DNA of 64,000 bases from Flavobacterium poyangense (GCF_011751075.1 NZ_JAALLN010000017.1:1-64000), one strand, 5' to 3'; shown: positions 18,733 through 28,757, numbered from the stretch's first letter. The notes: a model not told the origin generated them from the letters alone. Numbers and translations: made by a program.

Positions 18733-19941
18733 ATGTCAGTTTTAAACGGAAAAAAGATTCTACTGGGAGTTTCCGGTGGAATTGCAGCGTATAAAACAGC
18801 ATCATTAGTACGACTTTTTATAAAAGCAGGTGCACATGTCCAAGTGATCATGACACCTGCTTCTAAGGATTTTGTAACGCCACTTACGTTATCTACACTA
18901 TCCAAAAATCCTGTACATTCCAATTTTTTTAATCAGGATGATGAAGATGCTGTTTGGAACAATCATGTCGAATTGGCACTTTGGGCCGATTTAATGCTTA
19001 TTGCTCCGGCAACCGCCAATACATTATCTAAAATGACAACCGGTAACTGCGATAATCTTTTGATTGCAGCTTACTTATCGGCTAAATGTCCTGTTTACTT
19101 TGCTCCGGCGATGGATCTGGATATGTACAAACACCCTTCTACAATTGCAAGTTTTGAAGCTTTAAAGCAATATGGGAACAGTATGATTCCTGCAGAAAAC
19201 GGAGAACTGGCAAGTGGTCTTTCCGGAGAAGGCAGAATGGCTGAACCTGAAAATATTATTGCATTTCTTGAAGCTGATTTAGAAAGTAAATTGCCTTTAA
19301 AAGGAAAAAAAATACTAATTACGGCCGGACCAACATACGAAGCAATAGATCCTGTGCGTTTTATAGGAAATCATTCTTCAGGAAAAATGGGATTTGATAT
19401 TGCAAATACAGCTGCAGATTTGGGAGCCAGTGTTGTTTTGGTTTCGGGACCTACCCATTTTAAAGCAAAAAATACATCTGTCAAAGTTGTAAATGTAGTG
19501 TCAGCGCAGGAAATGTATGACGCTTGCCATGAGCATTACGATGGTGTTGATGTTGCTATTGCAGCAGCAGCAGTTGCTGATTATAAACCTAAAATTGCTG
19601 CCACACAGAAAATAAAAAAAGCGGCTGATGATTTTTCGATCGAACTCGAGAAAACAAAAGATATTCTATTGTCGCTTGGCAATACTAAGAAAAATCAATT
19701 TTTAATCGGGTTTGCATTAGAAACTGAAAATGAAATTGAGAATGCTAAGTTGAAAATTCAGAAAAAAAACTTAGATTTGATTGTTTTAAATTCCTTACAA
19801 GATGAAGGTGCCGGTTTTAAGAAAGAAACCAATAAAATTACTTTTATTGATAAAAATTTTAAAATTGAGCCTATGGAATTAAAAGCAAAAGAATTAGTTG
19901 CTGTTGATATTTTGAATAAAGTGATTTCACACTTTTCATAA
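18733..19941 (+). CDS. coaBC: Bifunctional phosphopantothenoylcysteine decarboxylase/phosphopantothenate-cysteine ligase
   Basis: 402 residues. Performs two consecutive steps of coenzyme A synthesis. The N-terminal CoaC flavoprotein domain has GVSGGIAAYKTASL, LIAPATANTLSKM and PAMDLDMY (active-site loop); the C-terminal CoaB domain has LITAGPTYEAIDPVRFIG, NHSSGKMG and AAAVADYKP with the Lys used in ligation. Full length, no defects. Another CoA gene, coaE, lies further along the window but not in this operon. Confidence 0.97.
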   Translation: MSVLNGKKILLGVSGGIAAYKTASLVRLFIKAGAHVQVIMTPASKDFVTPLTLSTLSKNPVHSNFFNQDDEDAVWNNHVELALWADLMLIAPATANTLSKMTTGNCDNLLIAAYLSAKCPVYFAPAMDLDMYKHPSTIASFEALKQYGNSMIPAENGELASGLSGEGRMAEPENIIAFLEADLESKLPLKGKKILITAGPTYEAIDPVRFIGNHSSGKMGFDIANTAADLGASVVLVSGPTHFKAKNTSVKVVNVVSAQEMYDACHEHYDGVDVAIAAAAVADYKPKIAATQKIKKAADDFSIELEKTKDILLSLGNTKKNQFLIGFALETENEIENAKLKIQKKNLDLIVLNSLQDEGAGFKKETNKITFIDKNFKIEPMELKAKELVAVDILNKVISHFS

Positions 19942-20023
19942 AGAGCACTATTGATTTTAAATCAAATAACTGAATTAAAAATTAGCGCGGTTGTATTTCG
20001 CTAAAAGCAAATATTATTTTCGT

Positions 20024-20911
20024 ATGAGTAAAAAAGTAGTTACAATCTTAGTATTTTTGATTTTTGGCTTTTCGCAGGCACAGCAGTTAAATTGTACTGT
20101 AACTCTAAATACGGAAAGGCTGGCAACCCCGAATCAACAGGTTTTTAAGACACTTCAGACTTCTTTGTCTGAATTTGTAAATAAAACCGATTGGACAGGA
20201 TCTGTTTTGAAACAAAACGAACGCATCAATTGTTCGATGTATATTACCCTGTCATCGTATAGTTCAGATCAGTTTTCGGGAACAATTCAGATACAGGCCT
20301 CAAGACTGATCTATAATTCGACTTATTCCTCTCCGATTTTTAATTATAACGATAAAGATTTTAGTTTCCGATATACAGAATATGAACCTTTATTGTTTAA
20401 TCCGACCACTTTTGAATCTAATCTGGTGTCTGTAATTTCTTTTTACAGTTATATGATTTTAGGAATAGATGCTGATACGTTTCAGATGGGCGGAGGAAGT
20501 TCTTATCTCGAAACAGCTCAGAACATTGCAAACGTTGCACAACAAGGCGGTTATAAAGGATGGAGCCAGGCTGATGGAGTGCAAAACCGTTATTTCTTAA
20601 TAAATGATATGCTTTCTCCTACCTATAGCGATTTAAGACAAACAATGTCTTTGTACCACTCCGGTTTAGACGGTATGAGCCAGGATTTAAAAGCGTCAAA
20701 AGAAAAAATTAAATCTTCTATACTGCTTATTGCAAAAGTAAATTCGGTTAAACCTAACGCCTTTCTGACCCGGATATTTTTTGACGCCAAATCAGACGAG
20801 ATTGTTTCTGTGTTTTCAGGCGGTCCCAGTATTCCGGTCACTGATTTAACGGATGTTTTAAACAGAGTTTCGCCATTGAATTCTACGAAATGGTCGCAGA
20901 TTAAATTTTAG
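20024..20911 (+). CDS. DUF4835 family protein, PorD-like
   Basis: 295 residues from the ATG at 20024 (MSKKVVTIL); a TTG 33 bp earlier is rejected because it would precede the signal peptide. Signal peptide ends in SQAQQLNC. The mature part (ITLSSYSSDQFSGTIQIQASR, FNYNDKDFSFRYTEYEPL, LGIDADTF) matches DUF4835, named PorD in type IX secretion annotation and regularly found between coaBC and recN in Bacteroidota. Its precise role in secretion is not settled; here the call is family plus gene order. Confidence 0.85.
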   Translation: MSKKVVTILVFLIFGFSQAQQLNCTVTLNTERLATPNQQVFKTLQTSLSEFVNKTDWTGSVLKQNERINCSMYITLSSYSSDQFSGTIQIQASRLIYNSTYSSPIFNYNDKDFSFRYTEYEPLLFNPTTFESNLVSVISFYSYMILGIDADTFQMGGGSSYLETAQNIANVAQQGGYKGWSQADGVQNRYFLINDMLSPTYSDLRQTMSLYHSGLDGMSQDLKASKEKIKSSILLIAKVNSVKPNAFLTRIFFDAKSDEIVSVFSGGPSIPVTDLTDVLNRVSPLNSTKWSQIKF

Positions 20912-20968
20912 CCGTTTTCCGGATTTTAGTTCCCATATTACTATTTTTTATACTTATTTATTTCTCTT

Positions 20969-22621
20969 ATGATTACTTCATTGTCAATTAAAAATTATGC
21001 TCTGATTGAAAAACTCGCTATTGATTTTTCAAAAGGATTTTCGATAATTACGGGAGAAACAGGGGCAGGAAAATCAATTATTCTGGGAGCAATAGGCTTG
21101 GTTCTTGGTAAAAGAGCCGATCTGACCTCATTAAAAAACAAAGAAGAAAAATGTGTTATTGAAGCACAATTCGAAATTTCTAAATACAATCTGAAAGAGT
21201 TTTTTGAAGCTAACGATCTCGATTATGAAGACGAAACTATCATTAGACGCGAAATATTGCCTTCGGGAAAATCGCGTGCTTTTATTAATGACAGCCCGGT
21301 AAATCTTCAGGAATTACAGGATTTGAGTCTGTTTTTGATTGATATTCATTCTCAACAGCAAACTCAGGAGCTTTCTGATGAAAGTGTTCAGTTTAAAATA
21401 ATTGATGCAATTGCTGCTAATGCAGAGGTAATTGCTTCTTATCAAAAACTTCTTAAGACTTACAAATCCGATAAATCTAAACTAAACGCTTTACTGAAAA
21501 AGCAAAGCGATTCAGGGAAAGAACAGGAATACAATACTTTTTTATTAAACGAATTGGTTTCGGCTAAATTAAAATCAGGGGAGCAGGAAGAACTGGAAGC
21601 TGATTTTGAAAAGCTGAATAATGTTGAAATTATAAAAGAATCAATTGATAAATCGTTGGCGATTGCAAATGAAGAACAATTTGGCGTTTTTCATAATCTG
21701 AACGAAATCAAAACTTCTTTGCAAAAAATAGCACTGTTTTCTCCGGAATATCAGAGCTTGTTTGAGAGAATTACAAGTGTGGCAATTGAATTTGATGATG
21801 TTTCCAAAGAATTGCAAAACGCTTCGGAGAAATTGTTAAATGATCCTGAGAAGTTAGAATTAACCAACCAGAAGTTGCAATTGATTTACAACCTTCAAAA
21901 GAAACATCAGGTAACTACTGTTGATGAATTGCTTCAAATTCAGAGCAATCTGGAAAGTGCAGTTATTGAATTAGGAAATATAGAAGAAGAGATTGCGGTT
22001 TTGTCACAGTCAATAGAACAAAAAGCACTCGAATTAGATGCTTTTTCGGTACTAATTCACCAGAATAGAGAGAATGCCATTCCGGTTTTATCCAATCAGT
22101 TAATTTCGATACTTGAGACGTTAGGAATGCCAAATGTTCGTTTTAAAATGGAACTTTTGCCTTCTGAAACGTATTTTCAAAATGGAAAAGACGAATTGCA
22201 ATTTCTGTTTTCTGCCAATAAAGGAACTGATTTCGGATTGCTTAAAAAAGTGGCTTCCGGAGGAGAAATGTCCCGTATTATGCTGGCAGTGAAAGCAATT
22301 TTGGCACAGTACTCTAAATTGCCTACTTTGATTTTTGATGAAATTGATACCGGAGTTTCAGGTGAAATTGCCATCAGAATGGGGGAGATTATGAAAGAAA
22401 TGAGTGCTACCATGCAGATATTTGCTATTACGCACTTACCGCAGATTGCTGCAAAAGGAGATTCTCATTTCAAAGTCTTCAAATCTACGATTGCGGATGA
22501 TACTCAATCAGAATTAAAATTATTGGCTCAGGACGAAAGAGTTACAGAAATTGCTCAGATGCTTTCGGGAGCGAATATTTCTGATTCTGCGTTAAATCAT
22601 GCAAAAGAATTACTAAATTAA
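20969..22621 (+). CDS. recN: DNA repair protein RecN
   Basis: 550 residues, full length. SMC-like ATPase recruited to double-strand breaks. Walker A is GETGAGKS near residue 32, two long coiled-coil arms occupy about 160-350, the ABC signature is in VASGGEMSRI, Walker B is LIFDEIDTGVSG, and the terminal motif is AITHLPQIAA. Cytosolic. It closes the run bamD-rpoZ-coaBC-porD-like-recN. Confidence 0.96.
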   Translation: MITSLSIKNYALIEKLAIDFSKGFSIITGETGAGKSIILGAIGLVLGKRADLTSLKNKEEKCVIEAQFEISKYNLKEFFEANDLDYEDETIIRREILPSGKSRAFINDSPVNLQELQDLSLFLIDIHSQQQTQELSDESVQFKIIDAIAANAEVIASYQKLLKTYKSDKSKLNALLKKQSDSGKEQEYNTFLLNELVSAKLKSGEQEELEADFEKLNNVEIIKESIDKSLAIANEEQFGVFHNLNEIKTSLQKIALFSPEYQSLFERITSVAIEFDDVSKELQNASEKLLNDPEKLELTNQKLQLIYNLQKKHQVTTVDELLQIQSNLESAVIELGNIEEEIAVLSQSIEQKALELDAFSVLIHQNRENAIPVLSNQLISILETLGMPNVRFKMELLPSETYFQNGKDELQFLFSANKGTDFGLLKKVASGGEMSRIMLAVKAILAQYSKLPTLIFDEIDTGVSGEIAIRMGEIMKEMSATMQIFAITHLPQIAAKGDSHFKVFKSTIADDTQSELKLLAQDERVTEIAQMLSGANISDSALNHAKELLN

Positions 22622-22631
22622 ATATTTAATT

Positions 22632-22639
22632 TATATTTG
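22632..22639 (+). promoter_or_regulatory. Candidate -7 box
   Basis: TATATTTG matches TAnnTTTG and ends 23 bp before the ATG at 22663. No upstream TTTG partner at the usual distance. Confidence 0.35.
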
Positions 22640-22662
22640 CTCAGTAACTTTATATATAATCG

Positions 22663-23370
22663 ATGAAAAGAAAAATTACTGTTTTTTGTTTTTTGTGCTT
22701 GTTTATTATCCAGATAAATGCTCAGGATGGTAACCAGAATGTTGTAAGTTCTGAATTAAATACGAGTGGAACTTCTTACTTAGTAAAAGATTATCCGCAA
22801 GGCGTTTATCCTACACTTGATGATCTTCTTCAAAAAAAAGGGATAAATATGGGTGATGCTATAGAGAGAAAACTTGTTTTTGGGCGTAAAAGCAATGCTA
22901 TCCCTAAAGATGTTGTTGCTAATCAGGTTTACTTTTACTTTAAAAGAGACAGTGTTATGGTGAATAAATATGATGCAATATCGTATAACGGTAATTTGTA
23001 TATTCAGCAAAGATTGATTAAAAAGTTAGCCGCTAAAAAAGATAAAAATCAAGAAGGTAATGATCTGAATTCTTATCACAGGGTTATAAATGATGGTAAG
23101 TTCTGGTATTTTGAAGGACCTTATGCAAACATGTGGTCTAAAGCTTTTGCGTATGGAGCAGGAGGAGCGGTTGGAGGAGCTATTGGTTCTAATTTAGGTT
23201 CATTGAAAGGAATTGTATTTAGCCTTGAGAAAAAAGAATTTAATTTAATAAGAGATTGTGAAGGTTTGAATCTTATTATTGAGGAATATAAGGGAACCAA
23301 GATAGAGTGTAAGGATAAAGAGGTGAGCATTTTGGTTGTTCGTGAGAATATCGATAAAATTATTAAGTAA
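22663..23370 (+). CDS. Secreted or envelope protein of unknown function
   Basis: 235 residues with a signal peptide ending at QINAQDG. No family recognised. Around residues 165-185 a glycine-rich hydrophobic stretch (AYGAGGAVGGAIGSNLGSLKG) looks like a glycine-zipper membrane segment; flanking regions are charged and contain KGTKIECKDKEVSILVVRENID. It stands alone between recN and fabV, with its own -7 box. Function unknown. Confidence 0.6.
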   Translation: MKRKITVFCFLCLFIIQINAQDGNQNVVSSELNTSGTSYLVKDYPQGVYPTLDDLLQKKGINMGDAIERKLVFGRKSNAIPKDVVANQVYFYFKRDSVMVNKYDAISYNGNLYIQQRLIKKLAAKKDKNQEGNDLNSYHRVINDGKFWYFEGPYANMWSKAFAYGAGGAVGGAIGSNLGSLKGIVFSLEKKEFNLIRDCEGLNLIIEEYKGTKIECKDKEVSILVVRENIDKIIK

Positions 23371-23432
23371 TACTGTATTCAATAGTATTTCGGCATAAAA
23401 AGAATAAAGCTAAAATTGAAATAAAAAAAAAT

Positions 23433-24623
23433 ATGATTATAGAACCTAGAATGAGAGGATTTATTTGTTTGACATCACACCCAAAAGGATGCGAGCAAAA
23501 TGTTAAGAATCAAATAGAATATATCAAATCAAAAGGGCCAATTGCCGGAGCTAAAAAAGTATTGGTTATTGGTGCGTCTACAGGTTTTGGATTGGCTTCC
23601 AGAATTACAAGTGCATTCGGATCTGATGCGGCTACAATTGGAGTGTTTTTTGAAAAACCGCCAGTTGAAGGAAAAACAGCTTCTCCGGGTTGGTACAATT
23701 CTGCTGCTTTTGAAACAGAAGCTCATAAAGCAGGTTTGTATGCAAAAAGTATCAATGGAGATGCTTTTTCTAATGAAATTAAAAGACAGACTTTAGATTT
23801 AATAAAAGCAGATTTAGGACAAGTAGATCTTGTAATTTACAGTTTGGCTTCACCGGTAAGACAACATCCTGTAACAGGAGTTTTACACCGTTCTGTTTTG
23901 AAACCAATCGGACAAACATTTACCAATAAAACAGTTGATTTTCATACCGGAAATGTAACAGAAGTTTCGATCGCACCTGCTAATGAGGAGGATATTGAAA
24001 ATACTGTTGCTGTAATGGGTGGTGAAGACTGGACAATGTGGATCGACGCCTTAAAAGAAGAAAATTTATTAGCAGAAGGAGCTACAACAGTTGCTTATTC
24101 GTATATCGGACCAGCATTGACTGAGGCAGTTTACCGTAAAGGAACAATTGGTCGCGCAAAAGATCATTTAGAGGCTACTGCGTTTTCTATCAGTGACAGC
24201 TTAAAGTCGGTAGGAGGGAAAGCATATGTGTCTGTAAATAAAGCTTTGGTTACTCAGGCAAGTTCTGCAATTCCGGTTATTCCGTTGTATATTTCTCTTT
24301 TGTATAAAATTATGAAAGAAGAAGGAATTCACGAAGGTTGTATCGAGCAGATTCAACGTTTGTTCCAGGACAGATTGTATTCCGGATCAGAAGTTCCGAC
24401 AGATGAGAAAGGAAGAATCAGAATCGATGATTGGGAAATGCGTGATGATGTTCAGGAAAAAGTGGCTAAACTTTGGTTAGAAGCAACTACAGAATCTTTA
24501 CCGGGAATCGGTGATTTGGCCGGATACAGAAACGACTTCTTAAATTTATTCGGATTTGAATTTGCAGGAGTTGATTACAAAGCAGAAGCAAACGAAGTTG
24601 TAAATATTGAAAGTATTAAATAA
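23433..24623 (+). CDS. fabV: Trans-2-enoyl-CoA/ACP reductase FabV
   Basis: 396 residues. NADH-dependent reduction of the enoyl thioester, the last step of each fatty-acid elongation cycle. The nucleotide-binding motif GASTGFGLASR follows the N-terminal MIIEPRMRGFIC typical of FabV, and the catalytic YX8K pair is seen as Y-RKGTIGRA-K (about 235-244). FabV is the triclosan-insensitive alternative to FabI; whether a FabI also exists cannot be seen here. Single-gene unit closed by a strong terminator. Confidence 0.96.
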   Translation: MIIEPRMRGFICLTSHPKGCEQNVKNQIEYIKSKGPIAGAKKVLVIGASTGFGLASRITSAFGSDAATIGVFFEKPPVEGKTASPGWYNSAAFETEAHKAGLYAKSINGDAFSNEIKRQTLDLIKADLGQVDLVIYSLASPVRQHPVTGVLHRSVLKPIGQTFTNKTVDFHTGNVTEVSIAPANEEDIENTVAVMGGEDWTMWIDALKEENLLAEGATTVAYSYIGPALTEAVYRKGTIGRAKDHLEATAFSISDSLKSVGGKAYVSVNKALVTQASSAIPVIPLYISLLYKIMKEEGIHEGCIEQIQRLFQDRLYSGSEVPTDEKGRIRIDDWEMRDDVQEKVAKLWLEATTESLPGIGDLAGYRNDFLNLFGFEFAGVDYKAEANEVVNIESIK

Positions 24624-24642
24624 GTACAGATCAACAGATATA

Positions 24643-24674
24643 AAACCATCAACCATAAGTTGATGGTTTTTTTG
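24643..24674 (+). terminator. Rho-independent terminator after fabV
   Basis: Perfect 11-bp stem AAACCATCAAC (24643-24653) and GTTGATGGTTT (24659-24669), loop CATAA, then T run to 24673. Lies 19 bp after the fabV stop. Confidence 0.9.
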
Positions 24675-24685
24675 TGAATATACCA

Positions 24686-24693
24686 TATCTTTG
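24686..24693 (+). promoter_or_regulatory. Candidate -7 box before the glycosyltransferase
   Basis: TATCTTTG fits TAnnTTTG; it follows the fabV terminator and precedes the ATG at 24746 by 52 bp. The upstream box is not recognisable. Confidence 0.35.
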
Positions 24694-24745
24694 TTGAAAT
24701 TTTCAAATTTAAAACAGTTACCACTTTAATACCCCCTATTCCGTT

Positions 24746-25744
24746 ATGATTTTTTCTTTAATTATACCCGTGTATAATCGACCAGACGAAGTTGATGAGC
24801 TTTTAGAAAGTTTATCCAAGTCTGATTATAATGAAGCTTTTGAAATTGTTCTTGTCGAAGATGGTTCTTCAGTACCATGTAAAGATGTTGTGATGACGTA
24901 TCAGGGAAAACTTAATATTTCTTATTATTTCAAAGAAAATTCAGGGCCCGGAGATTCAAGAAATTTTGGAATGCGAAAGGCGAGAGGTGATTATTTTATC
25001 ATTTTTGATTCAGATTGTATTATTCCGTCTAATTATCTGACCGAAGTTCGAAAAGAATTAGATAAAAATTATGTAGACTGTTTTGGAGGACCTGACAAGG
25101 CACTTGATAGTTTTTCTAACATTCAAAAAGCGATAAACTTTGCTATGACTTCCTTTCTTACAACCGGAGGAATTCGTGGTGGATCTGAGAAAATTAATAA
25201 ATTTCAGCCAAGAAGTTTTAATATGGGGATTTCAAAGAAAGCTTTCGAGATTTCAAATGGTTTTGGAAATATTCATCCCGGAGAGGATCCTGATTTATCG
25301 ATTCGTTTGTGGAATTTAGGATTTGAAACCCGATTGTTTCCAAACGCATTTGTATATCATAAACGTAGAATAGACTGGGAAAAATTCTCTGTTCAGGTGC
25401 ATAAGTTTGGAATCGCGAGACCTATTTTAAACAGTTGGTACCCAGAGCACAATAAGATTACTTTTTTCTTTCCTACTGTGTTCTTAATTGGGTTATTAGT
25501 AGCTTTTTTATTGTTAATTTTTAATATTGACCTTTTCTTACAATTATATTTTGTATATTTCGCTATTATTTTTATTGTAGCCAGCATTCAAAATAAGAGT
25601 ATTAAAATCGGGTATTTGTCGGTAATTGCAGTTTGGAAACAATTTTATGGTTATGGAACAGGATTCTTAAAATCATTTGTTAAGATTATTCTTTTAAAGA
25701 AAAAACCACAAGAAGCATTTCCTCGTATGTTTTTTAAATTATAG
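24746..25744 (+). CDS. Family 2 glycosyltransferase with C-terminal membrane helices
   Basis: 332 residues. The GT-A fold begins MIFSLIIPVYNRPDEV and has the nucleotide-sugar site EDGSS, the metal-binding DSDC in IIFDSDCIIP, and HPGEDPDLSIRL as the ED acceptor motif. Two to three hydrophobic helices after about residue 235 anchor it to the inner membrane. It probably transfers a sugar to a lipid or polysaccharide; donor and acceptor are not predictable. It ends one base before coaE, so the two are cotranscribed although functionally unrelated. Confidence 0.88.
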   Translation: MIFSLIIPVYNRPDEVDELLESLSKSDYNEAFEIVLVEDGSSVPCKDVVMTYQGKLNISYYFKENSGPGDSRNFGMRKARGDYFIIFDSDCIIPSNYLTEVRKELDKNYVDCFGGPDKALDSFSNIQKAINFAMTSFLTTGGIRGGSEKINKFQPRSFNMGISKKAFEISNGFGNIHPGEDPDLSIRLWNLGFETRLFPNAFVYHKRRIDWEKFSVQVHKFGIARPILNSWYPEHNKITFFFPTVFLIGLLVAFLLLIFNIDLFLQLYFVYFAIIFIVASIQNKSIKIGYLSVIAVWKQFYGYGTGFLKSFVKIILLKKKPQEAFPRMFFKL

Positions 25745-25745
25745 T

Positions 25746-26342
25746 ATGACAAAAGTTATTGGTTTGACGGGTGGCATTGGAAGTGGTAAAACAACAATCG
25801 CGAACTATTTTAATGAGTTGGGGGTTCCGGTTTATATCGCAGATGACGGCGCCAGAAAAGTAATGCAGTCTGAAAATATCATTAAGGAGATCAAAGCGAT
25901 TTTTGGAGAGGTAGTTTTTGAGGATACTATTTTAAGCAGACCTAAACTGGCAGAGATTGTGTTTAAGGATAAGGAAAAATTAAACCAATTGAATTCGATT
26001 GTGCATCCTGCCGTAAAAGAGGATTTCGAGGCATGGTTATTGAGTCACAAAAATGACGAATATGTAATTTACGAAGCTGCAATTTTATTTGAAAGCGGGC
26101 GTTATAAAGAATGTGATTTTATAATAACAGTTACTGCTCCGGAAGAAGTAAGAATAAAAAGGGTATTAGAACGTGACAATACCACAAGAGAGCACGTTTT
26201 AAGCCGTATGAAAATGCAATGGAATGATGAAAAACGCATTTCTGGAAGCAATTTTGTAATTAATAACGAGAATCTTGAAAAAGCTAAAGAAGAAGTTGTT
26301 AAAATTCTTAAAATTTTAAATATAAAACAAAAACAGTCTTAA
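25746..26342 (+). CDS. coaE: Dephospho-CoA kinase
   Basis: 198 residues. Phosphorylates dephospho-CoA in the final step of coenzyme A synthesis. P-loop GLTGGIGSGKTT at residues 6-17, lid-region Arg residues in RIKRVLERDN, and the CoA-domain segment YIADDGARKVM are all present. The start is separated by one base from the preceding glycosyltransferase stop. Normal length. Confidence 0.96.
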   Translation: MTKVIGLTGGIGSGKTTIANYFNELGVPVYIADDGARKVMQSENIIKEIKAIFGEVVFEDTILSRPKLAEIVFKDKEKLNQLNSIVHPAVKEDFEAWLLSHKNDEYVIYEAAILFESGRYKECDFIITVTAPEEVRIKRVLERDNTTREHVLSRMKMQWNDEKRISGSNFVINNENLEKAKEEVVKILKILNIKQKQS

Positions 26343-26388
26343 ATGTTAATATTTGGTTAATGTATTATTTAGTATATTGTTAAAATAT

Positions 26389-26396
26389 TAATTTTG
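26389..26396 (+). promoter_or_regulatory. Candidate -7 box at the histidine kinase start
   Basis: TAATTTTG fits TAnnTTTG and ends only 5 bp before the ATG at 26402, which would give a very short or absent leader. Confidence 0.35.
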
Positions 26397-26401
26397 TTTC
26401 G

Positions 26402-27988
26402 ATGAATAAATTATTTTTTAGAATACTTGTTTTACTAATGAGCTTGTCCTTAATTGGGATAATTCTGGTTCAAGTATATTGGTTTAACTCGTCTTTTAAA
26501 AATAATGACGAACAGTTTAAGTATCATGTTACTCAGGTAATTGGAAATGTTGCAGACAAACTTGAACAGCAGGAAGAGTACAGTTTTTATGACAAATACA
26601 ACAGAATAAAAGACAGTACCGGTAAAATTCCCAAAAAAGAAGATTTGCTTCAGGTTTATTATGTTCAGAGAAATACGAAAACAAATAAGACCATTATTTA
26701 TTCTAATACACTGACATCTGAGGATTACGATATTAGCGGTTCGCTTTTTAATAAAAAATTCAGCAGCGAGAGATTTAAAAACTTCAGTGCAAAACGAGTT
26801 ACAGAAGTTTATAACAATAATAATAGTGTTGATAATAATTCTCTGAATCAAACAGTTATACCGGATCTTAAAATCGAGAAATCAGGTAGTTTAGACATAT
26901 TAAATAAAGTACAACAACAAATTCAGTACAAAGATATTGCTTCTTTAACCCCAATAGAAGGAAGAATAACTGGAGATAAGCTTCAAAAACTATTAAAAAA
27001 GGAATTAGAAGAATATGGTGTTAAAACCAAATTCGAATATGGTGTTTTAAATAGTGGCCTGGCAACAAAGGTAAAATCTGAAGGTTTTCATTATGATAAG
27101 GATGCGAGTTATCACGTACCTATATATACAGATAATGAAGGAAATAGTAAGTATGAATTGTTTATTACATTTCCGCACAAAAAGAAGTTTTTATTATCTG
27201 AATTATTAAGTATTACCATACTATCAATAATTTTTACATTAATTATAATAGTAGCCTATACAAGTGCGTTAAATCAATTATTGCGACAGAAACATATTTC
27301 TGAAATCAAAACAGATTTTATAAATAATATGACGCATGAGTTTAAAACTCCGATTGCAACAATAAATTTGGCGCTTGACGCCATTAGAAATCCTAAAATT
27401 ATTGAAGATAAAGAAAAAGTGTATCGTTATCTTCAGATGATTAGGGATGAAAATAAGAGAATGCATGCGCAAGTCGAAAATGTTCTTAGAATCTCTAAAT
27501 TAGAAAAAAGAGAATTGGATATTACAAAAGAGCCAACCGCAGTTCATGATATTATTGATGATGCAATTGAGCATGTAAATTTAATTTTAGAAGACAGACA
27601 AGGGACTGTTGTTAAGCATTTGAATGCTGCCAGAACAACCTGTCTGATCAATGAAGTTCATTTTACAAATGTTTTGGTAAATATTTTAGAAAATGCAATA
27701 AAATATTCGCCGGATACACCTGAAATTGAAATTTTTACAGAAAATGTTAAGGACATGATTCTGATAAAAGTAAAAGATAATGGTTTAGGTATGAGTAAGA
27801 TTGCTCAAAAAAGAGTTTTTGAGAAATTTTACAGAGAACATACCGGAGACCTACATAATGTAAAAGGACATGGTTTAGGTCTTGCTTATGTAAAAAGGAT
27901 AGTTGAGGATCACAATGGTCAAGTATATGTTGAAAGCGAAAAAGGAAAAGGTAGCACCTTTATAATAAAAATACCATTAATAAATTAA
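26402..27988 (+). CDS. rprX: Membrane sensor histidine kinase, RprX-like
   Basis: 528 residues. One N-terminal helix (about 7-28), an extracytoplasmic sensor region to about 255, a second helix (LLSITILSIIFTLIIIVAY), then a HisKA domain with the phosphoacceptor in NNMTHEFKTPIA and a HATPase domain with NILENAIKYS (N box), KVKDNGLGM (G1) and GHGLGLAYVKRI (G2). Paired with the response regulator 3 bp downstream, whose sequence closely resembles Bacteroides RprY; the symbol is given by that pairing. The signal sensed is unknown. Confidence 0.85.
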   Translation: MNKLFFRILVLLMSLSLIGIILVQVYWFNSSFKNNDEQFKYHVTQVIGNVADKLEQQEEYSFYDKYNRIKDSTGKIPKKEDLLQVYYVQRNTKTNKTIIYSNTLTSEDYDISGSLFNKKFSSERFKNFSAKRVTEVYNNNNSVDNNSLNQTVIPDLKIEKSGSLDILNKVQQQIQYKDIASLTPIEGRITGDKLQKLLKKELEEYGVKTKFEYGVLNSGLATKVKSEGFHYDKDASYHVPIYTDNEGNSKYELFITFPHKKKFLLSELLSITILSIIFTLIIIVAYTSALNQLLRQKHISEIKTDFINNMTHEFKTPIATINLALDAIRNPKIIEDKEKVYRYLQMIRDENKRMHAQVENVLRISKLEKRELDITKEPTAVHDIIDDAIEHVNLILEDRQGTVVKHLNAARTTCLINEVHFTNVLVNILENAIKYSPDTPEIEIFTENVKDMILIKVKDNGLGMSKIAQKRVFEKFYREHTGDLHNVKGHGLGLAYVKRIVEDHNGQVYVESEKGKGSTFIIKIPLIN

Positions 27989-27991
27989 AAT

Positions 27992-28708
27992 ATGGAAAAT
28001 AATAACAAAAGAATACTTTTAGTAGAAGATGACCTTAATTTCGGGGCAGTTCTTAAAGATTATCTAATGTTAAATGACTTTGAAGTTACTTTAGCTAAAA
28101 ACGGTATGGAAGGTTTCGAAAAATTCAAGAAAGATGTGTATGATTTATGTATTCTTGATGTAATGATGCCTTATAAAGATGGTTATACTTTAGCAAAAGA
28201 AATTAGAGAGAAAAACAGCGAAGTGCCAATTATCTTCTTAACTGCAAAATCGATGAAAGAGGATGTGTTAAAAGGGTACAAAGCAGGTGCTGATGATTAT
28301 TTGAATAAACCTTTTGATTCAGAAGTTTTATTGATGAAAATCAAAGCTATTATCCAAAGAAAATCTGCGGATACTAAAGCAGAACAAGTACAATTTGAGT
28401 TTAATATTGGTAAATTTCACTTAAACTCTAAACTGAGATTCTTAACTTTTGAAAACGAAGAAGCAATTAAATTATCTCCAAAAGAGAATGAATTGCTTAA
28501 AATGCTTATTCTTCATGAAAATGATTTGATGCCGAGAGAATTAGCATTAACTAAAATATGGAGAGACGACAACTATTTTACTTCAAGAAGTATGGACGTT
28601 TACATCGCTAAACTTAGAAAATATCTAAAAGCAGATGAAGATGTTGAAATCTTAAACATCCACGGTGAAGGTTTCAGATTAGTTGTTAAAAGCAAAATTA
28701 CTGAATAA
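27992..28708 (+). CDS. rprY: OmpR-family response regulator, RprY-like
   Basis: 238 residues. Receiver domain with acidic pocket VEDD, phosphoacceptor Asp in LDVMMPYKDGY, Thr in FLTAKS and Lys in NKPFDSE; winged-helix DNA-binding domain after about 135 ending RSMDVYIAKLRKYL and INIHGEGFRLV. These stretches resemble Bacteroides RprY from memory. It should bind DNA after phosphorylation by the kinase encoded just upstream. Targets are unknown. Confidence 0.88.
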   Translation: MENNNKRILLVEDDLNFGAVLKDYLMLNDFEVTLAKNGMEGFEKFKKDVYDLCILDVMMPYKDGYTLAKEIREKNSEVPIIFLTAKSMKEDVLKGYKAGADDYLNKPFDSEVLLMKIKAIIQRKSADTKAEQVQFEFNIGKFHLNSKLRFLTFENEEAIKLSPKENELLKMLILHENDLMPRELALTKIWRDDNYFTSRSMDVYIAKLRKYLKADEDVEILNIHGEGFRLVVKSKITE

Positions 28709-28726
28709 GCAGATTCAAAATAATAA

Positions 28727-28757
28727 AAAAGCTCTGAGAAATCAGAGCTTTTTTTTG
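28727..28757 (+). terminator. Rho-independent terminator after rprY
   Basis: Perfect 11-bp stem AAAAGCTCTGA (28727-28737) and TCAGAGCTTTT (28742-28752) with a GAAA tetraloop and a T run. Nineteen bases after the stop codon. Confidence 0.93.
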